Shown piece by piece: positions 52,224-62,202 of a DNA stretch of 64,000 nucleotides. A program made the translations under genes and the position numbers. The DNA is taken from the NCBI GenBank assembly GCA_964016985.1, contig OZ024826.1:41919796-41983795 (forward strand). The letters run 5' to 3'. Each line of letters begins with the position of its first letter. Position 1 is the stretch's first letter. This DNA is from Anodontia alba (taxonomy: Eukaryota; Mollusca; Bivalvia; Lucinida; Lucinidae). A model generated the notes under the pieces. The model did not search any database. It saw only the letters and a list, made by a program, of their open reading frames with translations, and was not told the origin of the DNA.

Positions 52224-52576
52224 GCATAGCTCTTGATAAGATGCTGATTTCAATCCAAAAGTATTGATATTTTTTCCTATTTCTCCATGAAAACATATGT
52301 TGTGGGTAATCATTAGAAGCGTCTTGGTGAGGCGCTTCTTAGAAATGAATACCCACTACATATGTTTTTGTGTAGAAATTTTTATTATCTCCACAGAAGC
52401 GGATGTTGTGGTATCTAAGTGAGGCACTTCTAATGAGTACCCACAACATATGAAAAAGTATGTTGTGGGTACTCATTAGAAGCACCTTGGTGAGGTGCTT
52501 CTAATGAGTACACACAACATGATTTCGCAGAGAAATAAGAAAAATATTTACCTGATACCACTCTTATCTGGACCTA
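52224..52576 (+). mobile_element. MITE family A with three tandem hairpins
   Basis: CATAGCTCTTGATAAGATGC to CTTATCTGGACCTATG enclose three cores: GAAGCGTCTTGGTGAGGCGC, a half core at 52406-52450, and GAAGCACCTTGGTGAGGTGC at 52479-52498. They are joined by partial arms. Confidence 0.93.
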
Positions 52577-52752
52577 TGTTTTTGGGTAATAAAAGGCTTA
52601 ACATTTCATGTGAATGGTCTGTTATACTTTTGCTTTGCTCTTCCAGGGCTATGAAATGTTACCCTTATTTTCTTTAAAATTAATAGTAACAAAAAAAAAA
52701 AAAAAATAAAATAAATAAATGTCTGCAACAATTTTGCTTAGCACTTTATTTA
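52577..52752 (+). mobile_element. MITE family F, left end missing
   Basis: AAGGCTTAACATTTCATGTG, TGAAATGTTACCCTTATTTT, an A-run and ATGTCTGCAACAATTTTGCT. Confidence 0.8.
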
Positions 52753-53337
52753 ACATTTAAATCTGTGTATTTCGCATGTGCTTGACTAGGTCTTTTTGAA
52801 ATTAAAGTTTTGCCCTTAGCGTACTGAGATTTTCATATTTTGAAATCATTTGTCAGGGTTGTTTCCAAAACTTAACTGGACTATATTTTAGATAATTTCT
52901 TAGTTCAGATTTTTTGTAAGTCTTTGTTAATATATCCCTTTAACATGAATACAAAGAACTCATGCAATTTCATTCACAAATTTGGTTCTTCTTTGAGAAT
53001 CTCAATGGGTGAATGCACAATTATATTGACATCTTAAACAATTACAGGAGCGGGCCTAAACCTAACCTAGATACTTTTCATTCAGGGTATATATTACATG
53101 ATTGATCACTTTGTGATTGGTTAGTTAATAACGGTACCTGACTACTTTGTTTTCGCCTTATTTTGGAAATTTACCCAAGTAAAGTTTCAAAATATTACTT
53201 AAACACTGACCCATTGTGTGTAAAGGAAAATAAAAAAGAAAAAAGTAGTATTATTTTTCTTGGGGAAAATTAGGGTACATGCATGTTTTGACTCACGTTA
53301 AGTATAGCCTGTTAAGAAGTACTGGTAACTTAATTAA
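52753..53337. other. Repeat-poor intronic DNA
   Basis: Nearly 600 bp without recognised repeats. No exon with transporter similarity was seen. Confidence 0.5.
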
Positions 53338-53515
53338 TACCATATTTTACTCTAAACATTGGGACACCTTAACTCATTACCATACTTATCCTAAAATTTG
53401 AACCAAGTCCATTTTACTCCGTTGCTGTGTCTAAAAGTTGCTGCATTTGTGGCAAAAAGTGTAAATGGCATCTGAGCTTGTCTACACTGTTTGCTCAGGA
53501 AGGTCCTATCTGTCT
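53338..53515 (+). mobile_element. MITE family G, left hairpin arm deleted
   Basis: TACCATATTTTACTCTAAAC start; GTGGCAAAAAGTGTAAATGG; CTTGTCTACACTGTTTGCTC. Its right end runs into a TCTG array. Confidence 0.86.
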
Positions 53516-53534
53516 GTCTGTCTGTCTGTCTGTA
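53508..53534. repeat. (TCTG)n microsatellite
   Basis: Six to seven units at the place where G elements normally read GCCTGTCTGTCC. Confidence 0.92.
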
Positions 53535-53688
53535 TGTCCACCCATCTGAGTTTGTAATTAAATAGACTGATGCCAGACGTCCGCCAATGTGTTCATCCAC
53601 ACATCCCCATAGCTCTAGATAAGAAATTGTTGATGTTGTTTTTTGACCTAAAAGCATATTTGATATCGGTATTTTTCTTACTTCTCCG

Positions 53689-53902
53689 TTAACCCTTGGC
53701 ATGCTGAATAAATTAAGATGCCTCGCCCATTTCTAATATTCAGCCAGTCAGATTACTAGTTCCAGATTGTTGATATAAATTCACATACCTTATGGCAAAC
53801 AGTGCAGATCCAGATCTGTTGGCTTCTTCAGAAGCCAACTGATCTGGATCTACACTGTTTGCAAAGACAGGGTATATCAGGATTCAGCAGGACAAGGGTT
53901 AA
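53689..53902 (+). mobile_element. MITE family C, first of tandem pair
   Basis: TTAACCCTTGGCATGCTGAA to CAGCAGGACAAGGGTTAA; hairpin GTTGGCTTCTTCAGAAGCCA. Confidence 0.96.
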
Positions 53903-54092
53903 CCCTTGGCGTGCTGAATAAATTAAGAAGCCACGCCCATTTCTAATTGACAGCCAGTCAGATTACTTAATCCAGGTTGTTGACATAAATTCATATACTG
54001 AATGACAAACAGTGCAGATCCAGATCAGTTTTCAGAGGCCAACTGATGTTGCAAAGGCAGGGTATATCCGGGTTCAGCAGGACAAGGGTTAA
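53899..54092 (+). mobile_element. MITE family C, second of tandem pair
   Basis: Shares its left TTAA with the right TTAA of the preceding copy. TTAACCCTTGGCGTGCTGAA to CAGCAGGACAAGGGTTAA. The right hairpin arm is largely deleted. Confidence 0.95.
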
Positions 54093-54170
54093 ATTGTGTT
54101 GTGGGTACATAATATTCCAATGACTACTCACAACATACTGTTTTATAGAGGAAAATTTATTCTGATATGT

Positions 54171-55414
54171 CCCCTATCTTGAACCTAAGTACTGGGACAC
54201 ACATCACAAGAGTTCTGCTCTGGGGTCCCCTGGGAGGACCTCGATGCCGATTACCTTGTTATCATCGCTGAATCGCTCGAGGAATATGTCGCAGGAGGCT
54301 CTTGACTTAGAAAGAAGCAATGGAAAAGAAAGGACAGAGAGTAAATGCAGGATAGACGAAGATCATGATCTACAGTATGGGCCTGAACCTCCTGCAGAGT
54401 TCAGGCGAGTTTCCATGCACCGTCTGTCGCACTGGAGTGGGCAGCAACAGCATCTGCAATGGCTGCAAGCACTGGGTGCACAAGAAATGCAAAGGGCTCA
54501 AGGACTTGACAAAGGACCCTGACTACAGATGTACACGGTGCCAGGGAACTGCATGCTCTTGGGATGGCAGACCACAGAAGGAAGTCCAGGTTGGACCTGA
54601 CAAGCTGGAGGTGGTAGCTTCTTTTTGCTACCTAGGAGACATACTCTAAGCAGCAGGTGGCTGTGAACTTTTAACCAAAACATGTGTGAAAACCACCTGG
54701 AAGAAGTTCAAGGAGCTGCTACCAGTTCTCTCTTCACGCCCCCTCTCTTTCAAGACATGTGGCCATGTGTACAGCTCTTGTGTGCGGAGCGCAATGCTCC
54801 ACGCCAGTAAAACTTGGCCATTGACAAAGCCAAATCTCCAGCATCTGCAGTAGAAAGGGCAGTGATCAGACAGATCTGCAATATCAGGCTGCAATACATT
54901 GTCACTACCAGGTCCAATGAGCTACTTGTGCGGCTTGGCATTGAGGATTTGGACCTCATTCTGAAAGAGAGAAGGCTCCACTGGTATGGACATGTGGAAT
55001 GCTCCAATGGTGCAGTCAAGACAGCCTTTCACATACAGGTTGAAGGAAAGCATAGGCGTGGGAGGCCCAAGATGACATGGAAACAGCTGACAGAGAGGGA
55101 TTGCAGGGAGTGGAAGCTCTCGGCTATCAACCCTCATGTAGACATACCTGGAGATCTGGTGTGAGATTTGCCATGCGTGAAGCAAGCCAGCTATCTGGAA
55201 GGGGGCCTACTTATGTGGATGCTGCCCCAGTACCTGCATGTTAATCAAAAATCTGATTATGATGATATGACAGGATTGGGCAAACATTGTAGACCCAGAT
55301 TAGATGCTGCAAAATGCATCAGTCATCCAATCAGTTTTAGACAGATCGACAAGTTGTAAAATGGAATTTTTCAACTTTCAGGACTAGTATGGTAAGGATT
55401 TAGGGTAAATGTGA
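54171..55414 (-). mobile_element. MITE family G split by a LINE fragment
   Basis: CCTAAGTACTGGGACA at the left and GACAGGATTGGGCAAACATT through TTTAGGGTAAATGTGATAA at the right are the two parts of one reversed G. The LINE lies exactly between them. Confidence 0.78.
54190..55271 (+). pseudogene. Non-LTR retrotransposon 3-prime end, decayed reverse transcriptase
   Basis: C-terminal part of a LINE polyprotein. LDADYLVIIAESLEE (about 54239-54283) is the region of the polymerase catalytic box, with the usual pair of aspartates broken. After stops and a frame change comes a Cys/His segment, CTVCRTGVGSNS then CNGCKHWVHKKCKGL and CTRC. FCYLGDIL follows, then a stop at about 54647. After another break, RHRRGRPKMTW-like and LGIEDLDLILKERRLHWYGH sequence runs to about 55164, and a final stretch reads RFAMREASQLSGRGPTYVDA to about 55243. 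It is 5-prime truncated with several stops and shifts, so it is not functional. A short ATGATATG-type tail follows. The clade is not assigned. Confidence 0.9.
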
Positions 55415-55547
55415 TAATACTTCCCTGTACATTTGTATGAACTTGATTATATTTTCAAGGTCACAAATTCAGTATTGAAAATCTGCCTGTAGCTGTTGAT
55501 GACACACCATGAGTAAGTCATTGTGTCATTGTCCTGCGACAGCTGTT

Positions 55548-56340
55548 TTTATACCCCACCACAAAAAGCAGCAAGGGTATTATGTTATACCCTCCTAAGT
55601 TTTGAGTGGCCGTCCATCTATCTGTACGTCGGTCCAACTCAGTCTGTCGATCTGTCATGCAACGCTTCCATCATTTGTATCTGCATCATAACTCTGATAG
55701 GGTGTGAGATATTTTCACGAGCCTTCACTAAAATGTGAAGCACTATGAGATGATATGCAGAACACATGAACTGTAACTCTGGTTTTTCTACTTTTTGAGT
55801 GATTGAACATTAAACATAGCCATTTCTACCATATACTAGTGTCTGCTCTGTAAGTTTAAAACAGTTGGGAGATATTATTATGAAATTTCTCACAAATGTA
55901 AAGCATGAGACAATGTGCGGAACACAAAAAACGTAACTCTGCTTAACCTACTTTTGGAGTTGCGGCCATAAAATTGAACATAGTAGATATTGAAAATAAG
56001 CCATTTCTACTATGTATTGCGGTGTCCACTCTATATTTTCACGAAACTTCACACAAATGTAAAGCACTATGAAATGACTTGCAGAACACATGAACTATAA
56101 CTCTGGTTTGCCTACTATTGGAGTGATTGCCTTTTGAACATTGAACATTGCCATTTGTACCATGTACTTGTGTCTGCTCTGCAAGTTGAAAATCGTTCGA
56201 GATACTGTGATGAAATTTCTCACAAATGTAAAGCACCATCATAAGACAATGTGCAGAACACAAAAAACATAACTCTGGTTAACCAACTTATGGAGTTGCG
56301 ACCCTTTGAACATAGTAGATATATATAAGATAATGAAAAT
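55548..56340 (+). repeat. Tandem array with alternating dimer of about 325 bp
   Basis: Opens TATACCCCACCACAAAAAGC and GGCCGTCCATCTATCTGTAC. Monomers of 161-169 bp follow, with AAATGT landmarks at 55732, 55894, 56055 and 56224. Odd monomers carry GCAGAACACATGAACT, even ones GAACACAAAAAAC, so the true unit is a dimer. Confidence 0.88.
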
Positions 56341-57140
56341 AGCCATTTTTTTACCCTGTCACACAATAGTGGCTTGGTATTATGGTTTCACGTTGGTCGT
56401 CCGTGAGTCAGTCTGTCTCTCCGTCCATCCATCCGTCGTACGTACGTACGTACGTCCGTCCATTTTTCGTTTCCGGATGATAACTTGAGTAAACATCAAT
56501 GGATTTTCACCAAACTTGGTATGTGCATTGATATTGTGGAGATCTGGTTTGGGATTGCTAATGGGAAAATTTCGTCATATTCTGATGGAGTTATCTGCCC
56601 GAGACATGCCCATATTTTTCTTTCCGGACTATAACTTGAGTAAATAACAAGGGATTTTCACCAAACTTGCTATATGCATTGACATTAAGGAGATCTGGAT
56701 TGGGGTTGTTAATGGGCAAATTTCGTCAAATTTTTACGGAGTTATCTGCCCAAGACACGCCCATATTTTCGTTTCCAGATGATAACTTGAGTAAATAACA
56801 AGGGATTTTCATCAAACTTGCTATATGCATTGACATTAAGGAGATCTGTTGTGGGGTTGCTAATGGGCAACTTTCGTCAAAGTTTTACGGACTTATCTGC
56901 CTGCGACATGCCCATATTTTCGTTTCCGGATGATAACTTTAGTAAATAACAAGGGATTTTAACCAAACTTGCTATATGTATTGACAGTAAGAAGATCAGG
57001 TTTGGATGTTGTCTGTCCATTGATATTGCCAAGATCTGGTTAGGATTGTTACCTGTCCCTCCGTCATTTTCTTTCCAGACATTTTCGCAATGATAACTTT
57101 AATACATAAACAAATAATTGCTATGGCAGGGTATTATGCT
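56341..57140 (+). repeat. Tandem array with 151-bp unit
   Basis: After TCCGTCCATC and an ACGT-rich run (CGTACGTACGTACGTACGTC), TTCCGGATGATAACTTGAGT recurs at 56471, 56622, 56773 and 56924, exactly 151 bp apart. Each unit holds TTTCACCAAACTTG and GTTATCTGCC. The end decays after 57000. Confidence 0.93.
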
Positions 57141-57232
57141 TGTTTTACATGTATTTAAAAAAAAGCCACATGTTGCTAGGTTTTGAAAATGTTTTCAATT
57201 CATTTTGTTAAGAAAAAAAAAGGGTTTGGATA

Positions 57233-57270
57233 CGGGAGTGTTTTATTGTAAAAACAAAACACTCCCATAT
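57233..57270. repeat. Short perfect inverted repeat
   Basis: GGGAGTGTTTT and AAAACACTCCC around ATTGTAAAAAC, inside an F-type element whose right side (GACAATTCACATGAAACATC) follows. Confidence 0.8.
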
Positions 57271-57345
57271 CGTAGCTGACAATTCACATGAAACATCAAG
57301 CCTTATTTTCTCAAAAAAAATGTTTAATAACTGTACTCTCAGTAT
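57270..57345. repeat. MITE family F right arm
   Basis: AATTCACATGAAACATCAAG and CCTTATTTTCTCAAAAAAAA. No normal end. Confidence 0.6.
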
Positions 57346-57383
57346 TGCTTGGCAATACTTTTCATTATGTCAGTCTGTGTAAG

Positions 57384-57585
57384 TAATACTTAGCTTGCTG
57401 GGTAAAATACATAGCAAAGGACATTTTGAAGAAAAAAGATATTTTTCCCAGAAAACAGGCTTTGATATTTCATGCAAACTGTCTCTAGACAGTTTGCATG
57501 AAATATCAGAGCCTGTTTTCAGGGGAAAACAGGAAAAAATATCATCAGAAAACTGTCTGCTGAATTTGCTCAGACTAGTGGTATG
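57384..57585 (-). mobile_element. MITE family E
   Basis: GTAATACTTAGCTTGCTGGG start; hairpin AACTGTCTCTAGACAGTTTG; GGCTTTGATATTTCATGCAA arm. Confidence 0.88.
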
Positions 57586-57829
57586 GGGGGTGGTTGGGTG
57601 AGGCAAAAGTGTCACATATCTTACGTCACCGGGGCATCCAACTGATATTGGCTTAGATTTGGGCAATTTAAGGCCTGCTGAATGTTGTTATTTCTTCTGT
57701 TCCTTCACTTTCATTCATTTTCCTTTCTCCCCTGTCCCTCTCTTTCATCTCCTCTACTATCTTTCTATCTCTCTTCTCCCTTTCTCTGGCAGACGACATA
57801 AAATGACCCACAAGAGTTGACGTGTTGTT
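57586..57829. other. Unassigned, pyrimidine-rich stretch
   Basis: CT-rich at about 57710-57790. No gene. The 12 bases TGACGTGTTGTT at 57818-57829 are the left target duplication of the next SINE. Confidence 0.55.
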
Positions 57830-58136
57830 TGTGTTTGTGTTGAGGTTTTACCGCCCAGTGAACCCAATGGGGTCATGTCGAGCGCGGTCAGTTTACCTAA
57901 CCACACATTTACTGGGCAGGCTTAGTCCTCTAAGCAGTTAATCAGTATTGTGCACATTCTTTCGCCAGAAACTGACAACTGCCCTTCTTGAATCAGCGGA
58001 AGGGAGAGAATGACAATAGAAAATATTTCATGATCAATCTCCACGAAAGAATGTTGCCGACCTCGGCAGGGGTTGAACCCGCGACCTCCTGGTCTCCAGT
58101 CGGACGGCGCATCCAACTGAGCCACCGAGGACGGCA
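57830..58136 (-). mobile_element. SINE type 1, complete copy with 12-bp target duplication
   Basis: Minus strand begins GCCGTCCTCGGTGGCTCAGT (A box region) and reads GCGGGTTCAACCCCTGCC (B box), then a unique body to a GTTTGTGTTTG tail. TGACGTGTTGTT flanks both sides (57818-57829, 58137-58148). The tRNA-like head lacks an anticodon context of a working gene and is fused to the body, so this is a SINE. Confidence 0.95.
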
Positions 58137-58148
58137 TGACGTGTTGTT

Positions 58149-58381
58149 AAACCCCAACTCAATCAAACCCCAACTCAATCAAGATTAGTGGTATAAATTC
58201 TTTAGGTCAGTTTGTGTAAGTAGGGCTTTAACATTGTAGTATTGTTGAATAATTTTCAAACTAATATGAATTTGTTTACCCGTGGTGTTTCATTGTTTTA
58301 GGAACACTTAAAGTGAAGTGCATTGTGTTTCCTGTAAAGTAATAGTCTATCCTCAAGAGTCTATCATGATCTTGAAGATAG
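58149..58381. other. Unassigned intronic DNA
   Basis: CCCCAACTCAATCAA is present twice in tandem right after the SINE. No other feature. Confidence 0.5.
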
Positions 58382-58819
58382 TTAAAACTCTTAGCACCCT
58401 GGGTAAAATTCTCAGCAGACGACATATTGAAATGTTCATTGGGAAAACACGCCTATTAAAATATATTCTGCTCAAAACATAGATTGTGGTTACTAGTTAG
58501 AACCGCCTCACTGAGGCAGTTCTAGTACCCACAATGTATGTTTTTGAGCAGAAATAAGAAAAATAATATACACCCCTGTAAACCCTAGTTTTACAATATA
58601 AAAGGGGTGTTTAAGGGAGTCAAATTTATATAGGTATGTTTTTGTGATGTTTTTAGGTAGGTTTTTTTTTTTTCAGAAAACAGGTTTTGCTGTTTCATGC
58701 AAATTGTCTCCTTCGGAGACAGAATTTGCATGAAATATCAAATCCTGTTTTCTGAGAAGAATAAGAAAAATATCATCAATTTGTCATCTGCTGAATTAGC
58801 CCAGAGAGTGGTAAAGGTT
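58382..58819 (-). mobile_element. MITE family E split by a B insertion
   Basis: TTAAAACTCTTAGCACCCTG to GACATATTGAAATGTT; after B, TTTTTTTTTTTTCAGAAAAC, hairpin TCCTTCGGAGACAGA and end GAGAGTGGTAAAGGTTAA. Confidence 0.92.
58438..58648 (+). mobile_element. MITE family B nested in E
   Basis: ATTGGGAAAACACGCCTATT to GGTATGTTTTTGTGAT; core GAACCGCCTCACTGAGGCAG. The left flank of the core is shortened. Confidence 0.94.
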
Positions 58820-58835
58820 AAAAGGCATGCATGTT

Positions 58836-59141
58836 TTGTTTGTGTTGAGGTTTTACGGCCCAGTCAACCCAGTGGGGTCATGTCGAGCGCGGTCAGTTTA
58901 CCTAACCACACGTTTACTGGGCAGGTTTAGTCCTCTAAGCGGTTAACCGGTATCGTGCACATTCTTTCGCCAGAAACTGACAACTGCCCTTCTTGAATCA
59001 GCGGAAGGGAGAGAATGACCGTAGAAAATATTTCATGATCAATCTGTACAAAAGAATGTTGCTGACCTCGGCGGGGGTTGAACCCGCGACCTCCTGGTCT
59101 CCAGTCGGACGGCGCATCCGACTGAGCCACCGAGGCCGGCT
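58836..59141 (-). mobile_element. SINE type 1, complete copy with 13-bp target duplication
   Basis: Same element as at 57830, about 1 kb away and in the same orientation, highly similar. AGGCATGCATGTT flanks both sides (58823-58835, 59142-59154). Minus strand head GGCCTCGGTGGCTCAGTCGG and B box GGGTTCAACCCC. High similarity and intact duplications suggest recent activity. Confidence 0.96.
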
Positions 59142-59339
59142 AGGCATGCATGTTAAATTATTCCAAACCAAACAAGAGGATGAAGATTTTTTATACCTTA
59201 CCACACAAAAGTTGTCCATGTGTTTGTCCGATTGGTCAGGTAAATTATTTTGTTATTTTTTCCTTGAAAAGGATTTAACATTAAAATACATACCAGGAAT
59301 AAATTGACATATGTTAAGTCTAATTAATTATCCCGTATA

Positions 59340-59370
59340 CCCCCCCCACCCCCCACCCACCCACGCACAC
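59340..59370. repeat. C-rich simple repeat
   Basis: CCCCCCCCACCCCCCACCCA followed by CGCACAC. Confidence 0.9.
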
Positions 59371-59390
59371 TTTTATCATTGAAACTGCTG

Positions 59391-59850
59391 TACCCTATTT
59401 ACCCAAGTAAAATTTGAACACATACAATTTACTTCCCAATGTTCATCACGAAAACACGCCTATGTAATTTTGACCCCCTTAAACCCCACTTTTATATAGT
59501 AAAACTGGGGTTCACAGGGGTATACATTATTTTTCTTATTTCTGCTCAAAACATAAATTGTGGGTACTCGTTAGAACCGCCTCTTCAAGGCAGTTCTAAT
59601 GAGTACCCCAAATCTATGTTTTGAGCAGAAACATGAAAAATATCAGATTTTTTTATCTGAAAATTTTCATATTTTGGTGGTAAAATTTTCAGTATATTTG
59701 AATAGGCATGTTTTCGTAATGTGTGTCTTAAAATTGCTGGATGAGTGGCAAACAGTGTGGATCCTGATGAAAGGCCCCATTCTGTGGCATCTCATCAGGG
59801 TGTACACTGTTTGCTCGGGCCTGTCTGTCCGAATACATATGGTAAATATG
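59391..59850 (+). mobile_element. MITE family G split by a B insertion
   Basis: TACCCTATTTACCCAAGTAA to TTCCCAATGTTC; after B, TGTGTCTTAAAATTGCTGGA, hairpin GATGAAAGGCCCCATTCTGT and end ATATGGTAAATATGG. Confidence 0.92.
59445..59720 (-). mobile_element. MITE family B nested in G
   Basis: ATCACGAAAACACGCCTATG to GGCATGTTTTCGTAAT; core GAACCGCCTCTTCAAGGCAG. Confidence 0.96.
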
Positions 59851-60227
59851 GTCATATCATACCAGCTGGCCTAAGGTTACTTCCTTTCTTGTGGTAACTA
59901 AGAACTTCCTTCTTTAATAAGATAAAAATTGAACATCATAGCTGTATCCAGGTATAAATAGTTTTTTACTCAGTAGGTTAAAATATAAGCTGTAAACTTT
60001 GGTACCTCATTAATAAGCTTGCAGAAAGTTAGGCTCTGCCCCTTTTCAGCGGGTGATTTAATGAATGACTATTTTTTTTTTTTCAAGTTTTAATCTCAAC
60101 AGCTGAGGCATAAGAAGATATGCTTCATTTATTCAGAATTCAGGCAAACCCCACCTCAAGTGAACATTTTACACAGTAAAGAAGGGGAATTTGGGAGAGG
60201 CAGAAATCATAAGGAATTTATTTAACG
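59851..60227. other. Unassigned intronic DNA
   Basis: T-run at about 60071. No recognised feature. Confidence 0.45.
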
Positions 60228-60296
60228 CTATTTCAAAATATTGTTTACTGATTTTTTTTTTTATGAAATTTTTACCCAGCATGTTATGCTTTGAAT
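60228..60296 (+). repeat. MITE family E right-end fragment
   Basis: TATTTCAAAATATTGTTTAC and TTTTTACCCAGCATGTTATG. Confidence 0.68.
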
Positions 60297-60411
60297 GGAA
60301 TACAAGCCTTGTTTTCATGGTAACATAAGAAAACTGTGGCTTGTCTCCTGTAGGACACAAGGTTAAAATGACATTCATTGATCTCAAGCAGGGTTATGTA
60401 ATCTGTGTTTC

Positions 60412-60600
60412 TTAACCTTTACCTCTGGGCTAATTCAGCAGATGACATATTAATGATATTTTTTATGTATTTTTTCCAGAAAATAGGCTTTGGCATTTCT
60501 CGCAAATTGTTAAAGCCTGAGTATTATCTGGGAAAAATCAGAAAAATATTTCAAAATGTCATCTGTTGATTTTTTTTTACACTGCATGCTATGCGTTAAA
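60412..60600 (+). mobile_element. MITE family E
   Basis: TTAACCTTTACCTCTGGGCT to CTGCATGCTATGCGTTAA. The core is reduced to one arm, GGCTTTGGCATTTCTCGCAA. Confidence 0.88.
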
Positions 60601-60836
60601 GATGTGAAAAATTGAATTTTTAATGCACATCCCAGCATGTTTGTCAGACAGCGTTCAGAGGTAAAACTTTTCCACTGTAGAATTTGCATTCCTTTGAATG
60701 TGTTTTGAATTTTTTTCATAACATGCATAATTATGCATATATACCATTGATATACAGGCCTTTCCCTGCGAAAAGTGTCTTATGGCATAATATGTGGACA
60801 GTGAAGGCCCATATTAGCCTGGGCATCTGCACAGTC

Positions 60837-61046
60837 TTAACCCTTGTCCTGCTGAATAAATTAAGATGCCACTCCCATTTCTAATTTTCAGCCAATCAGA
60901 TTACTTGATCCAGCTTGTTGAAATAAATTCACATAATGGCAAACAGTGCAGATCCAGCTCAGTTGGCTTCTTCAGAAGCCAACTGATCTGGATCTACACT
61001 GTTTGCAAAGGCAGGATATATCCGGGCTCAGCAGGACAAGGGTTAA
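60837..61046 (+). mobile_element. MITE family C, complete
   Basis: TTAACCCTTGTCCTGCTGAA to CAGCAGGACAAGGGTTAA; hairpin GTTGGCTTCTTCAGAAGCCA. Confidence 0.97.
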
Positions 61047-61239
61047 CAATGCATTTACTGTCTGCTAACAGACTCATTTAGTACTACAGTATGTATGAAT
61101 GGAGAGCAAAGGCTCATATGGTACTTTGCACAGGATAATATGAATATGCACATTTTGTGCATGTTTGAAGGCACTTTTTGACTTGATGCAGCCCACACCC
61201 TGATGTCTGTCCTACTGGCGAAAATATCAGGGCCCCAGC

Positions 61240-61459
61240 TACCGTATTTACCCTAAGTATTCGGACACCTCAACTCCTTACCATATATGTTCTAAAATTT
61301 GAACCAGTACAATTCACTACCCGATGTTGTGTCTAAAAATTGCTGGATTAGTGGCAAACAGTGTAGACCCAGATGAGACGCTGCGTTCTGCGGCGTCTCA
61401 TCTGGGTCTATACTGTTTGCTCAGGCCTGTCTGTCCGAATACATATGGTAAATACGGTA
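61240..61459 (+). mobile_element. MITE family G, complete
   Basis: TACCGTATTTACCCTAAGTA to ATGGTAAATACGGTA; perfect hairpin GAGACGCTGCGTTCTGCGGC. Confidence 0.97.
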
Positions 61460-61966
61460 AGTCCCTTTTTTATGGCTCATTATGTGCTCATCTGTACATA
61501 TTTTAAGTGGTAGCCCTCTGCAGACTAACTCTTCGCATGAAAGTTAGTGATGTCTTCTTCAGAGACAATTTGAATGTAATGTCTTATTGACTGTGAAAAA
61601 TGAGAAAAAATATTTTTAAATGTCTGTTTTCATTTGTAGAAAGCAGGTTACAGTTTAAGCTTCCAAATTTCACAACTTCTCCAATGAGCATGCCCAAAAG
61701 AAGGCTCAAACCCATTTTGTGTGAAGATGAACAAACAAAACATGAAACAAAGCTACAAAAATAAAAGAACAGAAGCAAACCTCTCACTTTTGATCCATGG
61801 CTAGCTACAGAGTGTCCTGCAAAGACTGATCAGACTGCACAGATGGGCAAGCTGATCTGAGTCTTCGACACTGTGTGCACATGCAGTCTTGTAGGAAGTA
61901 CTCTGCCCCAGCTAAATATTATGGTAAACATACCATTGAGAACATGGAGAATTTGCACAGTTCACA
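61460..61966. other. Unassigned intronic DNA
   Basis: About 61540-61625 has an E/F-like shred (CAGAGACAATTTGAATGTAA, GAAAAATGAGAAAAAATATT). About 61825-61880 carries a weak GACTGATCAGACTGC / GCTGATCTGAGTC stem of C/G type. No gene. Confidence 0.5.
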
Positions 61967-61981
61967 GTAAGGCTGGCACAA

Positions 61982-62202
61982 TTAACCCTTGTCATGCTGA
62001 ATAAATTAAGATGCCATGCCCATTTCCAATTTTCAGCCAATCAGATAACTTGATCCAGGTAAAACGTTGTTGATACAAATTCTCATACTTAATGGCAAAC
62101 AGTGCAGACCCAGATCAGTTTGCTTCTTCAGAAGCCAACTGATCTGGATCTACACTGTTTGCAAATGCAGGGTATATCCGGGCTCAGCAGGACAAGGGTT
62201 AA
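61982..62202 (+). mobile_element. MITE family C nested in Q
   Basis: TTAACCCTTGTCATGCTGAA to CAGCAGGACAAGGGTTAA. The TTAA occurs once at the corresponding uninserted position predicted for Q. Confidence 0.96.

Larger units (their letters stand above)
53609..54176 (+). mobile_element. MITE family A split by two C elements
   Basis: Left CATAGCTCTAGATAAGAAAT to CTTACTTCTCCG; right ATTGTGTTGTGGGTACATAA to CCTATCTTGAACCTAAG. Two head-to-tail C copies fill the gap. Confidence 0.88.

Noticed and set aside
54244..54522. 92-codon open frame overlapping the LINE
   Set aside because: Out-of-frame reading; the supported LINE peptide lies in the next frame.
58050..58136. Possible tRNA gene on the minus strand
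   Set aside because: It is the head of a SINE with a body, tail and target duplications; the same applies to 59060-59141.
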